64,000 nucleotides of DNA from Erysipelotrichaceae bacterium (GTDB taxonomy: Bacteria; Bacillota_I; Bacilli_A; Erysipelotrichales; Erysipelotrichaceae): contig JALEZD010000008.1 of assembly GCA_022772735.1 (NCBI GenBank), forward strand, positions 62,001-126,000, written 5' to 3'. Shown piece by piece: positions 1-9,043 of the stretch; the stretch's first letter is position 1; each line of letters starts with the position of its first letter. A program made the position numbers and the translations under genes. The notes under the pieces are model-generated. The model was not told where the DNA came from and searched no databases. It saw nothing but the letters and a program-made list of their open reading frames with translations.

Positions 1-837
1 GAAGGTGGATCATTTAGAGCTATATTTACTGCAGGGGTTTTAGATGGATTTATGGAAAACAATATTTATTTCCCATATGTAATAGGCGTTTCTGGTGGAA
101 TAAGTAATGCTGCTTCATATATTTCAAAACAAAATGGAAGAAATTTAAAGGTAATTAAAGAATATAGGAATGATAAAAAATATGCAGGATTAAATAACTT
201 TTTTACTGACAAAAGTATATTTGGAGTTGAATTTGTTTTTGAAACTATTCCAAACGAACTAGTTCCTTTTGATTATGAAACTTTTTATAATTATAAAGGT
301 ATGGTTCTTGCCGCAGTGACAAATGCACATACAGGCAAGAGTGAGTATTTGGATGCACTTGCTGGTACGACACAGAATGAAGTATTTAAAGCAACATGCT
401 CAATTCCAGCATTGTTTGAACCACAAAAAATTGGAGATAATTTATATTTTGATGGTGGAGTAAGTGATTCAATTCCAATTGTAAAAGCAATGAATGATAA
501 AAATGATAAACATATAATAGTTTTAACACAGCCAAAAGGTTATAAAAAGGAACTTGATGTTCAAACAAAAATGGCAGCAATGATTATTGAAAAAAAATAT
601 CCAATGATTGCATATAAACTAAGACATAGGTATGAACTGTATAATTTACAAGTTAAATTATGTGAAAAACTTGAACAAGAGAATAAGGCGATAATTATTA
701 GACCAAATACCTTATTAAAGTCAGATGAAAATGATATTGAAATTTTAGAGAATACTTATAATGAAGGTAAAAAATGGGTATATGATAATTTAGATAAAAT
801 AAAAAAATTTTTAGGAAATGAGAAATTGGATTATTAA
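1..837 (+). CDS. Patatin-like phospholipase (5' truncated by window edge)
   Basis: The reading frame is open from base 1, so the gene starts upstream; the first ATG in view (base 52) is internal. The visible 278 codons begin inside the glycine-rich patatin nucleophile region: GGSFRAIFTAG, then the nucleophile elbow GVSGG (GxSxG). The second catalytic signature DGG appears in YFDGGVSDSIP about 135 residues from the first visible residue, giving the expected Ser-Asp dyad. These features fit the bacterial RssA/YjjU-like patatin family of cytosolic lipid acyl hydrolases; the substrate cannot be told. No signal peptide can be judged because the N-terminus is missing. The next gene has its own promoter, so the two are probably separate units. 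Confidence 0.85.
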   Translation, partial: EGGSFRAIFTAGVLDGFMENNIYFPYVIGVSGGISNAASYISKQNGRNLKVIKEYRNDKKYAGLNNFFTDKSIFGVEFVFETIPNELVPFDYETFYNYKGMVLAAVTNAHTGKSEYLDALAGTTQNEVFKATCSIPALFEPQKIGDNLYFDGGVSDSIPIVKAMNDKNDKHIIVLTQPKGYKKELDVQTKMAAMIIEKKYPMIAYKLRHRYELYNLQVKLCEKLEQENKAIIIRPNTLLKSDENDIEILENTYNEGKKWVYDNLDKIKKFLGNEKLDY

Positions 838-853
838 ATTAAAACTATTATCA

Positions 854-862
854 TGATATAAT
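854..862 (+). promoter_or_regulatory. Extended -10 promoter of nupO operon
   Basis: TGATATAAT is an extended -10 (TGn + perfect TATAAT). No good -35 is seen 17 bases upstream. The start would be near 869, leaving a leader of about 19 nt with the Shine-Dalgarno sequence AAAGGG (874-879) before ATG 888. Confidence 0.55.
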
Positions 863-887
863 ATTTTAAAATGAAAGGGTTTTAAAG

Positions 888-2420
888 ATGGAATATGCAA
901 TAGAAATGCTTAATATCTATAAAGATTTTCCAGGTATTCGTGCTAATGATGATGTCACAATACGAGTAAAAAAAGGTGAAATACATGCGTTACTTGGTGA
1001 AAATGGTGCTGGGAAATCAACATTGATGTCAATCCTTTTTGGATTATATCAACCAACTTCAGGAATAATAAAAGTAAATGAAAAAGAAGTTAAAATAGAT
1101 AATCCCAATATTGCGAATGACTTAGGAATAGGGATGGTTCATCAACATTTTAAACTTGTTGATTGTTTTAGTGTTACTGAAAATATTATTCTAGGTAGAG
1201 AGGATTTAACTAAATTAAAAACTGTTGATTTAAAGAAATCTTCAATAAAAATTAAAGAATTATCTGAAAGATATGGATTGTCAGTTGATCCAAACTCAAA
1301 AATTCAAGATATTACTGTTGGAATGCAACAAAGGGTAGAAATATTAAAAATGTTGTATAGAAATGCAGATATACTTATTTTTGATGAACCAACTGCAGTT
1401 TTAACTCCTCAAGAAATTATCGAACTTATGGATATAATGAGAGAGTTATGTAAGGAAGGTAAAACAATTTTATTAATTACTCATAAATTAAAAGAAATAA
1501 AATCTGTTGCAGATAGATGTACTGTATTAAGAAGAGGGAAAGTTATTAAAACTGTTGATGTTAAAACTACTTCTGAAAAAGAAATGGCAGAATTAATGGT
1601 TGGAAGAGAAGTCGATTTTAATGTTGAAAAACCTGAAGCTAAAGTTGGAGAAGTTGTTTTAGAGGTTAAAGATTTAACTGTTAAATCTTTAAGAGGAACA
1701 ACAGCAGTAAATAATTTAAGTTTAAATGTTTCCAAAGGAGAAATATTAGGTATTGCAGGGATTGATGGTAATGGACAATCAGAATTAATATATGCAATAA
1801 CTGGTTTAATGAAGTCTACAAGTGGAAATATTTTTGTGAATGGTGTAGATATTACAAAATTCGATGTTAGAAAACGATATGAAAGCGGGCTAGGACATGT
1901 ACCTGAAGATAGACATAAACATGGATTAGTTCTTGACTTTAAGTTGAAGGAAAATTTTATTATTCATGGCTATAATACAGAATCATTTAGTAAAAATGGT
2001 ATTTTAAAATTTCAAGAAATTGATAAGTATGCAAAAAGACTTATTGAAGAATTTGATGTAAGAAGTGGTGAAGGTTTAGAAACCATTACAAGGAGTATGT
2101 CTGGTGGTAATCAACAAAAAGCAATAATTGCTAGAGAAATAGATAGAAGTCCAGACTTGTTAATTGTTGTTCAGCCAACAAGAGGATTAGATGTAGGGGC
2201 AATAGAGTACATACATAAAAGAATCGTAGAAGAAAGAAATAAGGGTAAAGCAGTATTACTTGTTTCGTTTGAACTTGATGAAATTTTAGGGTTAAGTGAT
2301 AGAATTGCAGTTATATATAATGGTGAAATAACAGGTGTTTTAGATGCTGATAAAACAAATGAGAAAGAACTTGGATTATTGATGGCTGGTTCAAAAATTG
2401 AGGGTGTAACAAATGAATAA
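888..2420 (+). CDS. nupO: ABC importer ATPase, nucleoside/simple-sugar type (NupO/YufO-like)
   Basis: A 510-residue protein with two fused ABC ATPase domains, as in the NupO/YufO and RbsA families. The first domain has Walker A GENGAGKST (about 37-45) and Walker B LIFDEPTAVL (about 164). The second has the variant Walker A GIDGNGQSE (about 297), signature SMSGGNQQK and Walker B LLIVVQPTRGLDVG, where the usual catalytic Glu is Gln, as is normal for this family. The segment GHVPEDRHKHGL is typical of NupO-like rather than ribose RbsA proteins. It would energise uptake through the two permeases encoded next, with which it overlaps (8 nt). Purine nucleosides are the likely substrate by family; this is inference. 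Confidence 0.88.
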   Translation: MEYAIEMLNIYKDFPGIRANDDVTIRVKKGEIHALLGENGAGKSTLMSILFGLYQPTSGIIKVNEKEVKIDNPNIANDLGIGMVHQHFKLVDCFSVTENIILGREDLTKLKTVDLKKSSIKIKELSERYGLSVDPNSKIQDITVGMQQRVEILKMLYRNADILIFDEPTAVLTPQEIIELMDIMRELCKEGKTILLITHKLKEIKSVADRCTVLRRGKVIKTVDVKTTSEKEMAELMVGREVDFNVEKPEAKVGEVVLEVKDLTVKSLRGTTAVNNLSLNVSKGEILGIAGIDGNGQSELIYAITGLMKSTSGNIFVNGVDITKFDVRKRYESGLGHVPEDRHKHGLVLDFKLKENFIIHGYNTESFSKNGILKFQEIDKYAKRLIEEFDVRSGEGLETITRSMSGGNQQKAIIAREIDRSPDLLIVVQPTRGLDVGAIEYIHKRIVEERNKGKAVLLVSFELDEILGLSDRIAVIYNGEITGVLDADKTNEKELGLLMAGSKIEGVTNE

Positions 2421-3489
2421 AAAGAATGAAAAAATATTGGTTCCTTTAGTAGCCATCTTTATTGGTATTTTAGTTGGATGTATTATGCTTTTACTTTCTG
2501 GTAAAAGTATTTCAGCACTTTTTGTTGGATTAATTAAAGGGTTAGTTGGTTTTGATTTTTACAAACCTCAACTGGGAATAAATTTAAGATATCCAGGAGA
2601 ATTTTTGGTAAGTGCAATGCCTATTTTGCTTACGGGTTTAGCAATAGGTTTTGCATATAGATGTGGAATGTTTAATATTGGAGCAGAAGGTCAAGTAATA
2701 ATGGGATCACTTGCAAGCTGTATGTTAGCTATTCTTGTGCCTATGCCATTTAGTGCGGTGTTTTGTTTGATTGCGGGAGCGATTTTTGGTGCGCTCTGGG
2801 CATTTATTCCTGGATTTTTAAAATGTAAATTTAATATTTCAGAAGTTGTAACAGGAATAATGTTAAATTATACTGCTATGTATGGTGCTAATTATTTTTT
2901 AAGAAATTTACCTGGTTCTAATCCACAAAGAACAGTGGATATCCCTCAAAATGCAAAATTGCAAACAGAATTTTTAGCAAATATATCACAAAATTCAAGA
3001 TTACATTGGGGATTTATTGTTGTAATAATTGCGTTAATTGTTTATTGGTTTATTATAGAAAAAACATCATTTGGTTATTCTTTAAGAGCTACTGGATTTA
3101 ATAAAGAAGGTGCTAGATATGCCGGTATTAAAGTTGATAGAAGTATAATATATTCAATAATGATTTCTGGAGCACTTGCAGGACTTGCTGGCGCAATAAT
3201 TGTTCAAGGAACATTTGGCTATGGAAGAATAATGGTTGCACAAGATAATTATGGATTTGACGGTATTGCAGTTGCACTAGTAGGTGCAAGCAATGCAATT
3301 GGAATTTTATTTTCTGGAATGTTATTTGCATTATTAAAAGTTTCTCAACCTATTTTACAAATTAATGGCATCCCAAAAGAAATTGGAGAAATAATTTCAT
3401 CATCGATAGTTTTCTTTGTTGCACTTCAATATGCAATAAAAATAGTTTTAGCTAAATTTACAAAAAAAGATAGTGGAGGTGCAAAATGA
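2413..3489 (+). CDS. nupP: ABC importer permease, nucleoside type (NupP/YufP-like)
   Basis: A 358-residue multi-spanning membrane protein of the BPD_transp_2 family (simple sugar/nucleoside permeases), with about eight to ten hydrophobic segments. Family-typical stretches include FNIGAEGQ (about 94-101) and GYSLRATGFNKEGARYAGI (about 221-240), the cytoplasmic loop that docks on the ATPase. It overlaps nupO by 8 nt and nupQ by 4 nt (ATGA), so the three are translationally coupled. Start ATG 2413 follows GAGGGTG at 2400-2406. It should form the translocation pore with NupQ; substrate specificity is inferred from family resemblance only. Confidence 0.87.
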   Translation: MNKKNEKILVPLVAIFIGILVGCIMLLLSGKSISALFVGLIKGLVGFDFYKPQLGINLRYPGEFLVSAMPILLTGLAIGFAYRCGMFNIGAEGQVIMGSLASCMLAILVPMPFSAVFCLIAGAIFGALWAFIPGFLKCKFNISEVVTGIMLNYTAMYGANYFLRNLPGSNPQRTVDIPQNAKLQTEFLANISQNSRLHWGFIVVIIALIVYWFIIEKTSFGYSLRATGFNKEGARYAGIKVDRSIIYSIMISGALAGLAGAIIVQGTFGYGRIMVAQDNYGFDGIAVALVGASNAIGILFSGMLFALLKVSQPILQINGIPKEIGEIISSSIVFFVALQYAIKIVLAKFTKKDSGGAK

Positions 3490-4445
3490 GTTTAATTATT
3501 GAAATGTTTCCAACTGTTTTACTTGTTGCAACACCTATAATAATTGGAGGATTAGCTGGTCTATTTTCTGAAAGAAGTGGGATAGTAAATATTTGTATTG
3601 AAGGAATAATGGTTGTTGGTGCTTTTACTGGTGCAACAGTTTGTGTGTTTTTAGAAAAAGTTCCTAGTCTTGCTCCTTATGCTGGTTGGATTGCATGTGT
3701 CGCAGCTATTGTTGCAGGTACTATTTACTCAATTTTATTAGCAGTTTCAACAATAACATTTAAAGCAGACCATACAATTGCTGGTACAGCAATAAATTTA
3801 TTATCAACAGGTTTAACTGTTTATTTATGTCAAATTATTTTTAATCAACAAAGAACTGAAACCTTTGTTAAAGGAATAAGTAGAATTAAAGAAGTTGCAG
3901 TTCTTTCAGATATTCCAATAATTGGCAATATGTTTTTCAAAAATGTTTATCCAACAACATTTATTGCATTATTATTAGTTTTAATTTCATACTATATTAT
4001 TTTTAAAACATCATTTGGTCTTAGATTACGCTCATGTGGAGAAAATCCACAAGCTGCCGCAAGTATGGGAATAAATGTTTACAAAATTAGATATGCTGCA
4101 GTGTTATGCTCTGGAGCATTTGCAGGTCTTGCAGGTGCGGTAATGGTATTTACTAATGGAATTCAATTTACAGTTTTATCAATACATGGAGTAGGTTTTA
4201 TTTCTATTGCTGCATTAATATTTGGTAAATGGAATCCATTTGGAATATTAGGTGCTAGTATATTCTTTGGTTTTTCAACTGCATTAGGAAGTTATGCTAG
4301 TTTTATTCCATATCTAAATAAACTTCCAAGTGAATTTTTTGCGGCAATACCATATGTACTGACTGTTGTTGCATTAATAGTATTTAGTGGAAAAGCCATT
4401 GGTCCAAAAGCTGCTGGTGAAATATACGATTCTGGAAAAAGATAA
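3486..4445 (+). CDS. nupQ: ABC importer permease, nucleoside type (NupQ/YufQ-like)
   Basis: A 319-residue partner permease of the same BPD_transp_2 family, with about eight hydrophobic segments. It has the N-terminal loop SGIVNICIEGIM (about 31-42) and the ATPase-docking loop GLRLRSCGENPQAAASMGI (about 177-195). Start ATG 3486 overlaps the nupP stop as ATGA and follows GGAGGT. It would pair with NupP as the second half of the channel. The operon ends right after it at a hairpin terminator. No substrate-binding lipoprotein gene (BmpA/NupN type) lies in the visible part of the locus, although these transporters need one, so it must be upstream of the window or elsewhere. Confidence 0.87.
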   Translation: MSLIIEMFPTVLLVATPIIIGGLAGLFSERSGIVNICIEGIMVVGAFTGATVCVFLEKVPSLAPYAGWIACVAAIVAGTIYSILLAVSTITFKADHTIAGTAINLLSTGLTVYLCQIIFNQQRTETFVKGISRIKEVAVLSDIPIIGNMFFKNVYPTTFIALLLVLISYYIIFKTSFGLRLRSCGENPQAAASMGINVYKIRYAAVLCSGAFAGLAGAVMVFTNGIQFTVLSIHGVGFISIAALIFGKWNPFGILGASIFFGFSTALGSYASFIPYLNKLPSEFFAAIPYVLTVVALIVFSGKAIGPKAAGEIYDSGKR

Positions 4446-4453
4446 ATATTATG

Positions 4454-4480
4454 ACGCTTACTTGGGTAAGCGTTTTTTAA
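4454..4480 (+). terminator. Intrinsic terminator after nupOPQ
   Basis: Perfect 8-bp stem ACGCTTAC / GTAAGCGT (4454-4461 with 4466-4473), TTGG loop, then a T run. Confidence 0.9.
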
Positions 4481-4506
4481 TTTTCTAAAATTTTTCTAAT
4501 TTTTGT

Positions 4507-4512
4507 TATAAT
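4507..4512 (+). promoter_or_regulatory. Possible -10 of the M16 peptidase pair
   Basis: A perfect TATAAT lies 28 bases before ATG 4540, between the upstream terminator and the gene. The -35 region is A/T-rich without a good TTGACA match. Confidence 0.45.
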
Positions 4513-4539
4513 TAACATTAAGTTTATAAAGGAGAACAT

Positions 4540-5802
4540 ATGAATAAGTACAATTTAAACAGTAATGTTACATTACATGTGTATAATACAAACAAATTTA
4601 AGGATATATCTATATATATTGGTTTATTAGATAACAGTAATGAATTGGATCAAACAAAAAGATTATTATTATCTTTAATGTTAGAAGATAGTTGTAGTTT
4701 GTATGATACAAAAGAAAAAGTTTCAAATCTTTTGGCTAAATATTATGGGGCAAGATTGAGTTTTTTTCCTGATGTTAAGGGGAATGCAAGAATTTTTGAG
4801 ATAAAAAGCTCGATTATAAACGGTAAATATGTTGATGATTTTGAACTTTTAGAAAATCAATTTAAACTTATGAATGAATTTCTATTTAATCCAATTTGGA
4901 AAAGTAAAGATTATCCAAAAAAATTATTTGATGAAATAAAAGATAGATTAAAACTTATTATTAATTCTGAAAATGATAATCCAATTTCATATTCAAATAA
5001 AAAAGCTGATTATATTTTTGGAAATTTTTTAAGAGTAAAAAGTGATTACAATATTGAAAAACTTGATGAGATTAAAATTAATGACATTATAAATTTATAC
5101 AATGATTTAATTAATAATAGCTTGGTTGATATATTTGTTGTAGGTGATATTGATGAAAATACAATTTATGATTTGTCATTAAAATATTTTAAGTTTGAAG
5201 GAAGAGAATGTAGTAAAACTTTAGTGTATAAATCTTTTTTTGATGGATATAAAGAAGAAATTGAAGAAAGAAAAATAAACCAGACACAAATTCAATTAAG
5301 ATATACCACTAATAAAACTTCTTATGATGATTTTTTTTCAGTTATAGTCGGTAATGGTATTTTAGGAACATTACCTACATCGCTTTTATTTCAAGAAATA
5401 AGAGAAAAAAGAAGTTTGTGTTATTCAATTTATTCAAGTGTTAATGGATATGATGGTGTATTAAAAATTTCTACAGGAATTAATTATAAAAATATTGATG
5501 AAGTTAAATATTTGATTAATGAACAAATAAATAAAATAAAATCAGGTGATTTTAGTGATGAAATTCTTGATACGACAAAAAAAATGTATATAAATGCTTA
5601 TAGACAAGGCGATGACAATGTTAAGTCTATTATTTGGGATGAATATAGAAATACATTAATTAATGATGATTTAAATTTAGAAAAGAGTATTGAAAAAATT
5701 AATAATGTTTCAAGAGAAAGCATTATGAATGAATTTAAAGATGTTGAATTAAAGGTTTGCTTTATCTTAAAGCAAAAGGAGATTGATAATGAAAAAAACT
5801 GA
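4540..5802 (+). CDS. M16 peptidase-like subunit lacking the zinc site (YmfF-like)
   Basis: A 420-residue cytosolic protein of the M16B (insulinase/processing peptidase) fold, like YmfF of Bacilli. It has no HxxEH zinc motif at the expected N-terminal place (the segment around LLLSLMLEDSC). It keeps the C-terminal-domain signature FQEIREKRSLCYSIYS (about 284-299), which holds the Arg/Tyr pair that contacts substrate in M16B enzymes. Start ATG 4540 follows AAAGGAGA. It overlaps the next gene, which supplies the zinc motif, so the two probably form a heterodimer. In Bacilli this pair often follows a nup-type transporter, as here. The physiological substrate is unknown. Confidence 0.85.
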   Translation: MNKYNLNSNVTLHVYNTNKFKDISIYIGLLDNSNELDQTKRLLLSLMLEDSCSLYDTKEKVSNLLAKYYGARLSFFPDVKGNARIFEIKSSIINGKYVDDFELLENQFKLMNEFLFNPIWKSKDYPKKLFDEIKDRLKLIINSENDNPISYSNKKADYIFGNFLRVKSDYNIEKLDEIKINDIINLYNDLINNSLVDIFVVGDIDENTIYDLSLKYFKFEGRECSKTLVYKSFFDGYKEEIEERKINQTQIQLRYTTNKTSYDDFFSVIVGNGILGTLPTSLLFQEIREKRSLCYSIYSSVNGYDGVLKISTGINYKNIDEVKYLINEQINKIKSGDFSDEILDTTKKMYINAYRQGDDNVKSIIWDEYRNTLINDDLNLEKSIEKINNVSRESIMNEFKDVELKVCFILKQKEIDNEKN

Positions 5803-7078
5803 ATTTAAAAAATATAATGAAGTTTGTTATGAAGATGTTTGTGACAATGGATTAAAAATATTTGTTTGGCATAAACCTTCATTTAAAACAACTGCCTGTT
5901 TATTTGGTACACCATTTGGTAGTTTTGGCATAAAACAACAAGATAATGAAAATAATTTTTATGAATTTGAAAAGGGAATTGCACATTTTTTAGAACATAA
6001 ACTTTTTGAGTCAGATAGAGGAGATGTTTTAAGTGAATTTAGTGAATTGGGTGCTAATGTTAATGCTTTTACAAGTTATAATGAAACAGTTTATTATTTT
6101 AATACTTGTAATGAAAATATAGATGTTCCATTAAACTTACTTTTAGATTTTGTACAAGATTTAAATATAAGTGATGAATCTGTTGAAAAAGAAAAAGGTA
6201 TAATTATTCAAGAATTAATGATGTATATGCAAAATCCAGATTCTAGAATTTATTTTGAAACTTTTAAAAGTATGTATCATACATATCCATTAAAGGATGA
6301 TATAGGTGGTGATGAGGCTTCTGTTTCAAAAATCACAAAAAATGATTTAGAAAATTGTTATAATTTAAACTATCATCCATCAAATATGATTATTGTAGTC
6401 GCAACAGATAAAAATCCAGAATATGTAATAAAACTTATAAAAGAAAATCAAAATAATAAAAAATTTACAAAGATTAATAAGATAAATACCATATATGATA
6501 GAGAACCTTCAAATGTTTTATCTGAATATAAATTAATTACTATGGATATTAATGAGACTAAATGCTGTGTTGGTATAAAATTAACTCCGTATGAAGAAAA
6601 TAAATATGAAAGAATAAAAAAAGATTGGATGTTAAATTTATCATTAGAAGCATATTTTTCTTCATTAAACAAAATGTATCAAACATGGATTGATGATAAA
6701 AAAATAACTGCATATTTTAGCTTTGAAGCTGATTTAGGGAATGGACATAGCTATTTGTTATTTAATGATAATTGTGATAATCCAGAGGAATTTAAAAAGT
6801 TTGTACTATCAGAATTAGAAAATTTTAAAAATTATTATATTAATGATGAAACATTAAAAATGTTAAAAAATAAAAACTTAGGACAACTTATTAGAACTTT
6901 AAATAAACCTGAAAATATGATTGTTTCATACTTTAGAAATTATTTTTATGGTATTTCTATTTTTGAATCAATTGATATTTTAAAAGATTTAACTTCACAA
7001 GAATGTTATACATTTATTAATAGTTTGGGCTTTTCAAACAATTGTTTAACAGTTATTAAAAATGTAGAAAATGAATAA
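5789..7078 (+). CDS. M16 zinc peptidase-like subunit (YmfH-like)
   Basis: A 429-residue M16B family protein with an intact zinc-binding motif HFLEH (in GIAHFLEHKLFE, about 67-78) and a downstream Glu in EKEKGIIIQELM, about 75 residues later, as needed for metal ligation. The C-terminal half lacks the Arg/Tyr motif kept by its upstream partner. An in-frame TTG at 5783 would add two residues, but AAAAGGAG ending at 5781 sits 7 bases before ATG 5789, so the ATG is preferred. It overlaps the partner's stop by 14 nt, consistent with a one-to-one complex. The role is probably processing of a small peptide or protein; not known. Confidence 0.87.
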   Translation: MKKTEFKKYNEVCYEDVCDNGLKIFVWHKPSFKTTACLFGTPFGSFGIKQQDNENNFYEFEKGIAHFLEHKLFESDRGDVLSEFSELGANVNAFTSYNETVYYFNTCNENIDVPLNLLLDFVQDLNISDESVEKEKGIIIQELMMYMQNPDSRIYFETFKSMYHTYPLKDDIGGDEASVSKITKNDLENCYNLNYHPSNMIIVVATDKNPEYVIKLIKENQNNKKFTKINKINTIYDREPSNVLSEYKLITMDINETKCCVGIKLTPYEENKYERIKKDWMLNLSLEAYFSSLNKMYQTWIDDKKITAYFSFEADLGNGHSYLLFNDNCDNPEEFKKFVLSELENFKNYYINDETLKMLKNKNLGQLIRTLNKPENMIVSYFRNYFYGISIFESIDILKDLTSQECYTFINSLGFSNNCLTVIKNVENE

Positions 7079-7139
7079 AATATTCTAATTTTTAATAACA
7101 AATTTGTAAAAAGTGGGAAAATTATACAAGTTTGAATGT

Positions 7140-7168
7140 TTGTTTTTATTAATTGTATTTAAGATAAT
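7140..7168 (+). promoter_or_regulatory. Candidate promoter of ssb
   Basis: TTGTTT (7140-7145), 17-base spacer, GATAAT (7163-7168). An AGGAGG-type ribosome binding site precedes ATG 7188. Confidence 0.45.
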
Positions 7169-7187
7169 CTAGAAAAAGGAGGATTTT

Positions 7188-7502
7188 ATGTTAAATCAAT
7201 GCGTTCTTGTTGGAAGAGTAAAAATGTTACCAACTACAAAACAAACATCACAAAAAAACACAGTTGCACAAGTATTATTAGAAGTAGATAGAAATTTTAG
7301 AAATAGTGATGGTACTCTTGGAAGTGATATATTTCAAGTTACTCTTTGGAAAGGTATAGCTGAAATGTGCATAGACAATTGTAAAGTGGGAAGTATTATT
7401 GCAGTTAAAGGAAGATTACAGGCAAATATTTATGAAACTGATAAAAATAAAACATTTTACAATTATGAAATTATTGCAGAGAAGGTATCGTTTATTTCTT
7501 AA
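7188..7502 (+). CDS. ssb: Short single-stranded DNA-binding protein
   Basis: A 104-residue OB-fold protein starting MLNQCVLVGRV, the typical SSB first strand, with the core FQVTLWKGIAEMC and VKGRLQANIY. It is shorter than housekeeping SSB (about 160-175 residues) and lacks the Gly-rich linker and acidic DDDIPF-type tail that recruits partner proteins. The length resembles the competence-type SsbB of Bacilli, which fits the presence of dprA at 16633, although the two loci are far apart. Monocistronic: its own promoter and a terminator flank it. Whether a full-length SSB exists elsewhere cannot be seen. Confidence 0.85.
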   Translation: MLNQCVLVGRVKMLPTTKQTSQKNTVAQVLLEVDRNFRNSDGTLGSDIFQVTLWKGIAEMCIDNCKVGSIIAVKGRLQANIYETDKNKTFYNYEIIAEKVSFIS

Positions 7503-7503
7503 T

Positions 7504-7527
7504 AAATAGCTCATTTGAGCTATTTTT
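7504..7527 (+). terminator. Intrinsic terminator after ssb
   Basis: Stem AAATAGCTC / GAGCTATTT (7504-7512 with 7517-7525), 4-base loop, T run. Confidence 0.85.
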
Positions 7528-7564
7528 ATGTTAAGATATTGTAAGAAGAATTAGGAGGATTTAT

Positions 7565-8959
7565 ATGGCATTTGATTTGCTGAGTGAAAGACTTAATAAA
7601 GCATTTAAAAATATAAGTGGAAAAGGTAAACTTACAGATGATAATATGGAAGGCATGCTTAAAGAAATTAGAATTGCCTTACTTGAAGCAGATGTTAATT
7701 ATAGAATTGTTAAAAGTTTTTTGGAAAGTGTAAAAGAAAAATCAAAAGGAATTGATGTAATTAGTAACGTTAATCCTGGAGAGATGGTTGTTAAAATTGT
7801 TCATGATGAAATAATAAAATTGTTAGGTGATGAACAAACTGGTTTGAATTTCAAGGAAACAGGAATAAGTGTTTTAATGATGGTTGGTTTACAAGGTACT
7901 GGTAAAACAACTAGTATTGCGAAAATTGCGAATATTGTAAAAAATAAATTAAACAGAAAACCACTACTTGTTGCAGGAGATATAATTAGACCAGCTGCAA
8001 TAGAACAATTAAAAACTCTTGGAAAATCAATTGATGTAGAAGTTTTTTCACTAGGAGAAAATGTTGATGCTGTTGAAACAAGTAAAAAAGCATTGGAGTA
8101 TGCAAAAGAAAATGGTTATGACACAGTTTTAATAGATACTGCTGGTCGTTTACATATTGATGAAGAATTAATGAATGAATTAAAAAACATTAGTGATTAT
8201 GTAAAACCTGATGATATTCTTCTTTCTGTTGATGCAATGACAGGTCAAGATATAATAAATGTTGCATCAACTTTCAATGAACAATTAAATGTTACAGGTT
8301 TGGTTGTAACTAAGTTTGATGGTGATTCTAGAGGTGGAGGAGTACTTTCTGTAAAATCAATTACACAAGTACCTATTAAATTTGTTGGTCAAGGTGAAAA
8401 AATAGAAGACATGGATATTTTTTATCCTGAAAGAATGGCTGATAGAATTTTGGGTATGGGTGATATTGTTTCACTTGTTGAACATGCTCAGGAAAAGCTT
8501 GATATGGAAGAAGCAGAAAAGAGTGCTCAAAGAATGTTAGAGGGTAAGTTTACTATGAATGATATGTTGTTTCAACTTGAACAAACAAGTAAACTTGGCT
8601 CAATAAGTGGTTTATTAAAAATGATACCTGGAATGAGTAACTTGGCAGGAAGTATAAATGATAGTGATGCTGAAAAACAAATTAAAAAAACACGAGCAAT
8701 CATTCAAAGTATGACAAAAGATGAAAGAGAAGATCCATCTATTATGAGAAGTAGTCATAAACGTAGAATTGCAGCTGGTAGTGGAACTAGTATTAATGAT
8801 GTTAATAAGCTTGTAAACCAATATGGCAAAATGAAAACAATGTTTAAACAGCTAGGTTCTATACAAAAACGAGGTATTGATCAAAACATGATGGATAAAA
8901 TGATGAAACAAGCAAAAGATATGAAAATTCCATTTAACAATAATAAATTCAAGTTTTAA
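7565..8959 (+). CDS. ffh: Signal recognition particle protein Ffh
   Basis: A 464-residue SRP54-type GTPase that, with 4.5S RNA, delivers nascent membrane proteins to FtsY. Domains in order: N helical bundle (1-90), G domain with GLQGTGKTTS (P-loop, about 107-116), DTAGRLHID (about 192), TKFDGDSRGGG (about 248-258), then the methionine-rich M domain from about 300 to the end (many Met, including MLFQLEQ and MIPGMSNLAG). Length is normal. Start ATG 7565 follows TTAGGAGG. The regulator YlxM that precedes ffh in many Firmicutes is absent. No clear terminator follows; rpsP has its own promoter. Confidence 0.97.
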   Translation: MAFDLLSERLNKAFKNISGKGKLTDDNMEGMLKEIRIALLEADVNYRIVKSFLESVKEKSKGIDVISNVNPGEMVVKIVHDEIIKLLGDEQTGLNFKETGISVLMMVGLQGTGKTTSIAKIANIVKNKLNRKPLLVAGDIIRPAAIEQLKTLGKSIDVEVFSLGENVDAVETSKKALEYAKENGYDTVLIDTAGRLHIDEELMNELKNISDYVKPDDILLSVDAMTGQDIINVASTFNEQLNVTGLVVTKFDGDSRGGGVLSVKSITQVPIKFVGQGEKIEDMDIFYPERMADRILGMGDIVSLVEHAQEKLDMEEAEKSAQRMLEGKFTMNDMLFQLEQTSKLGSISGLLKMIPGMSNLAGSINDSDAEKQIKKTRAIIQSMTKDEREDPSIMRSSHKRRIAAGSGTSINDVNKLVNQYGKMKTMFKQLGSIQKRGIDQNMMDKMMKQAKDMKIPFNNNKFKF

Positions 8960-8987
8960 GTTATTTGAAGGTGTTAAGTAAAATACC

Positions 8988-9015
8988 TTGACACATATAA
9001 AAATTGTGTTATTAT
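8988..9015 (+). promoter_or_regulatory. Strong promoter of rpsP operon
   Basis: Consensus -35 TTGACA (8988-8993), 16-base spacer ending in TGT, and -10 TATTAT (9010-9015), so also an extended -10. It drives rpsP, khpA, rimM and trmD. Confidence 0.85.
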
Positions 9016-9043
9016 TTTAAAGTGATTATAGGAGGAATAAAAA

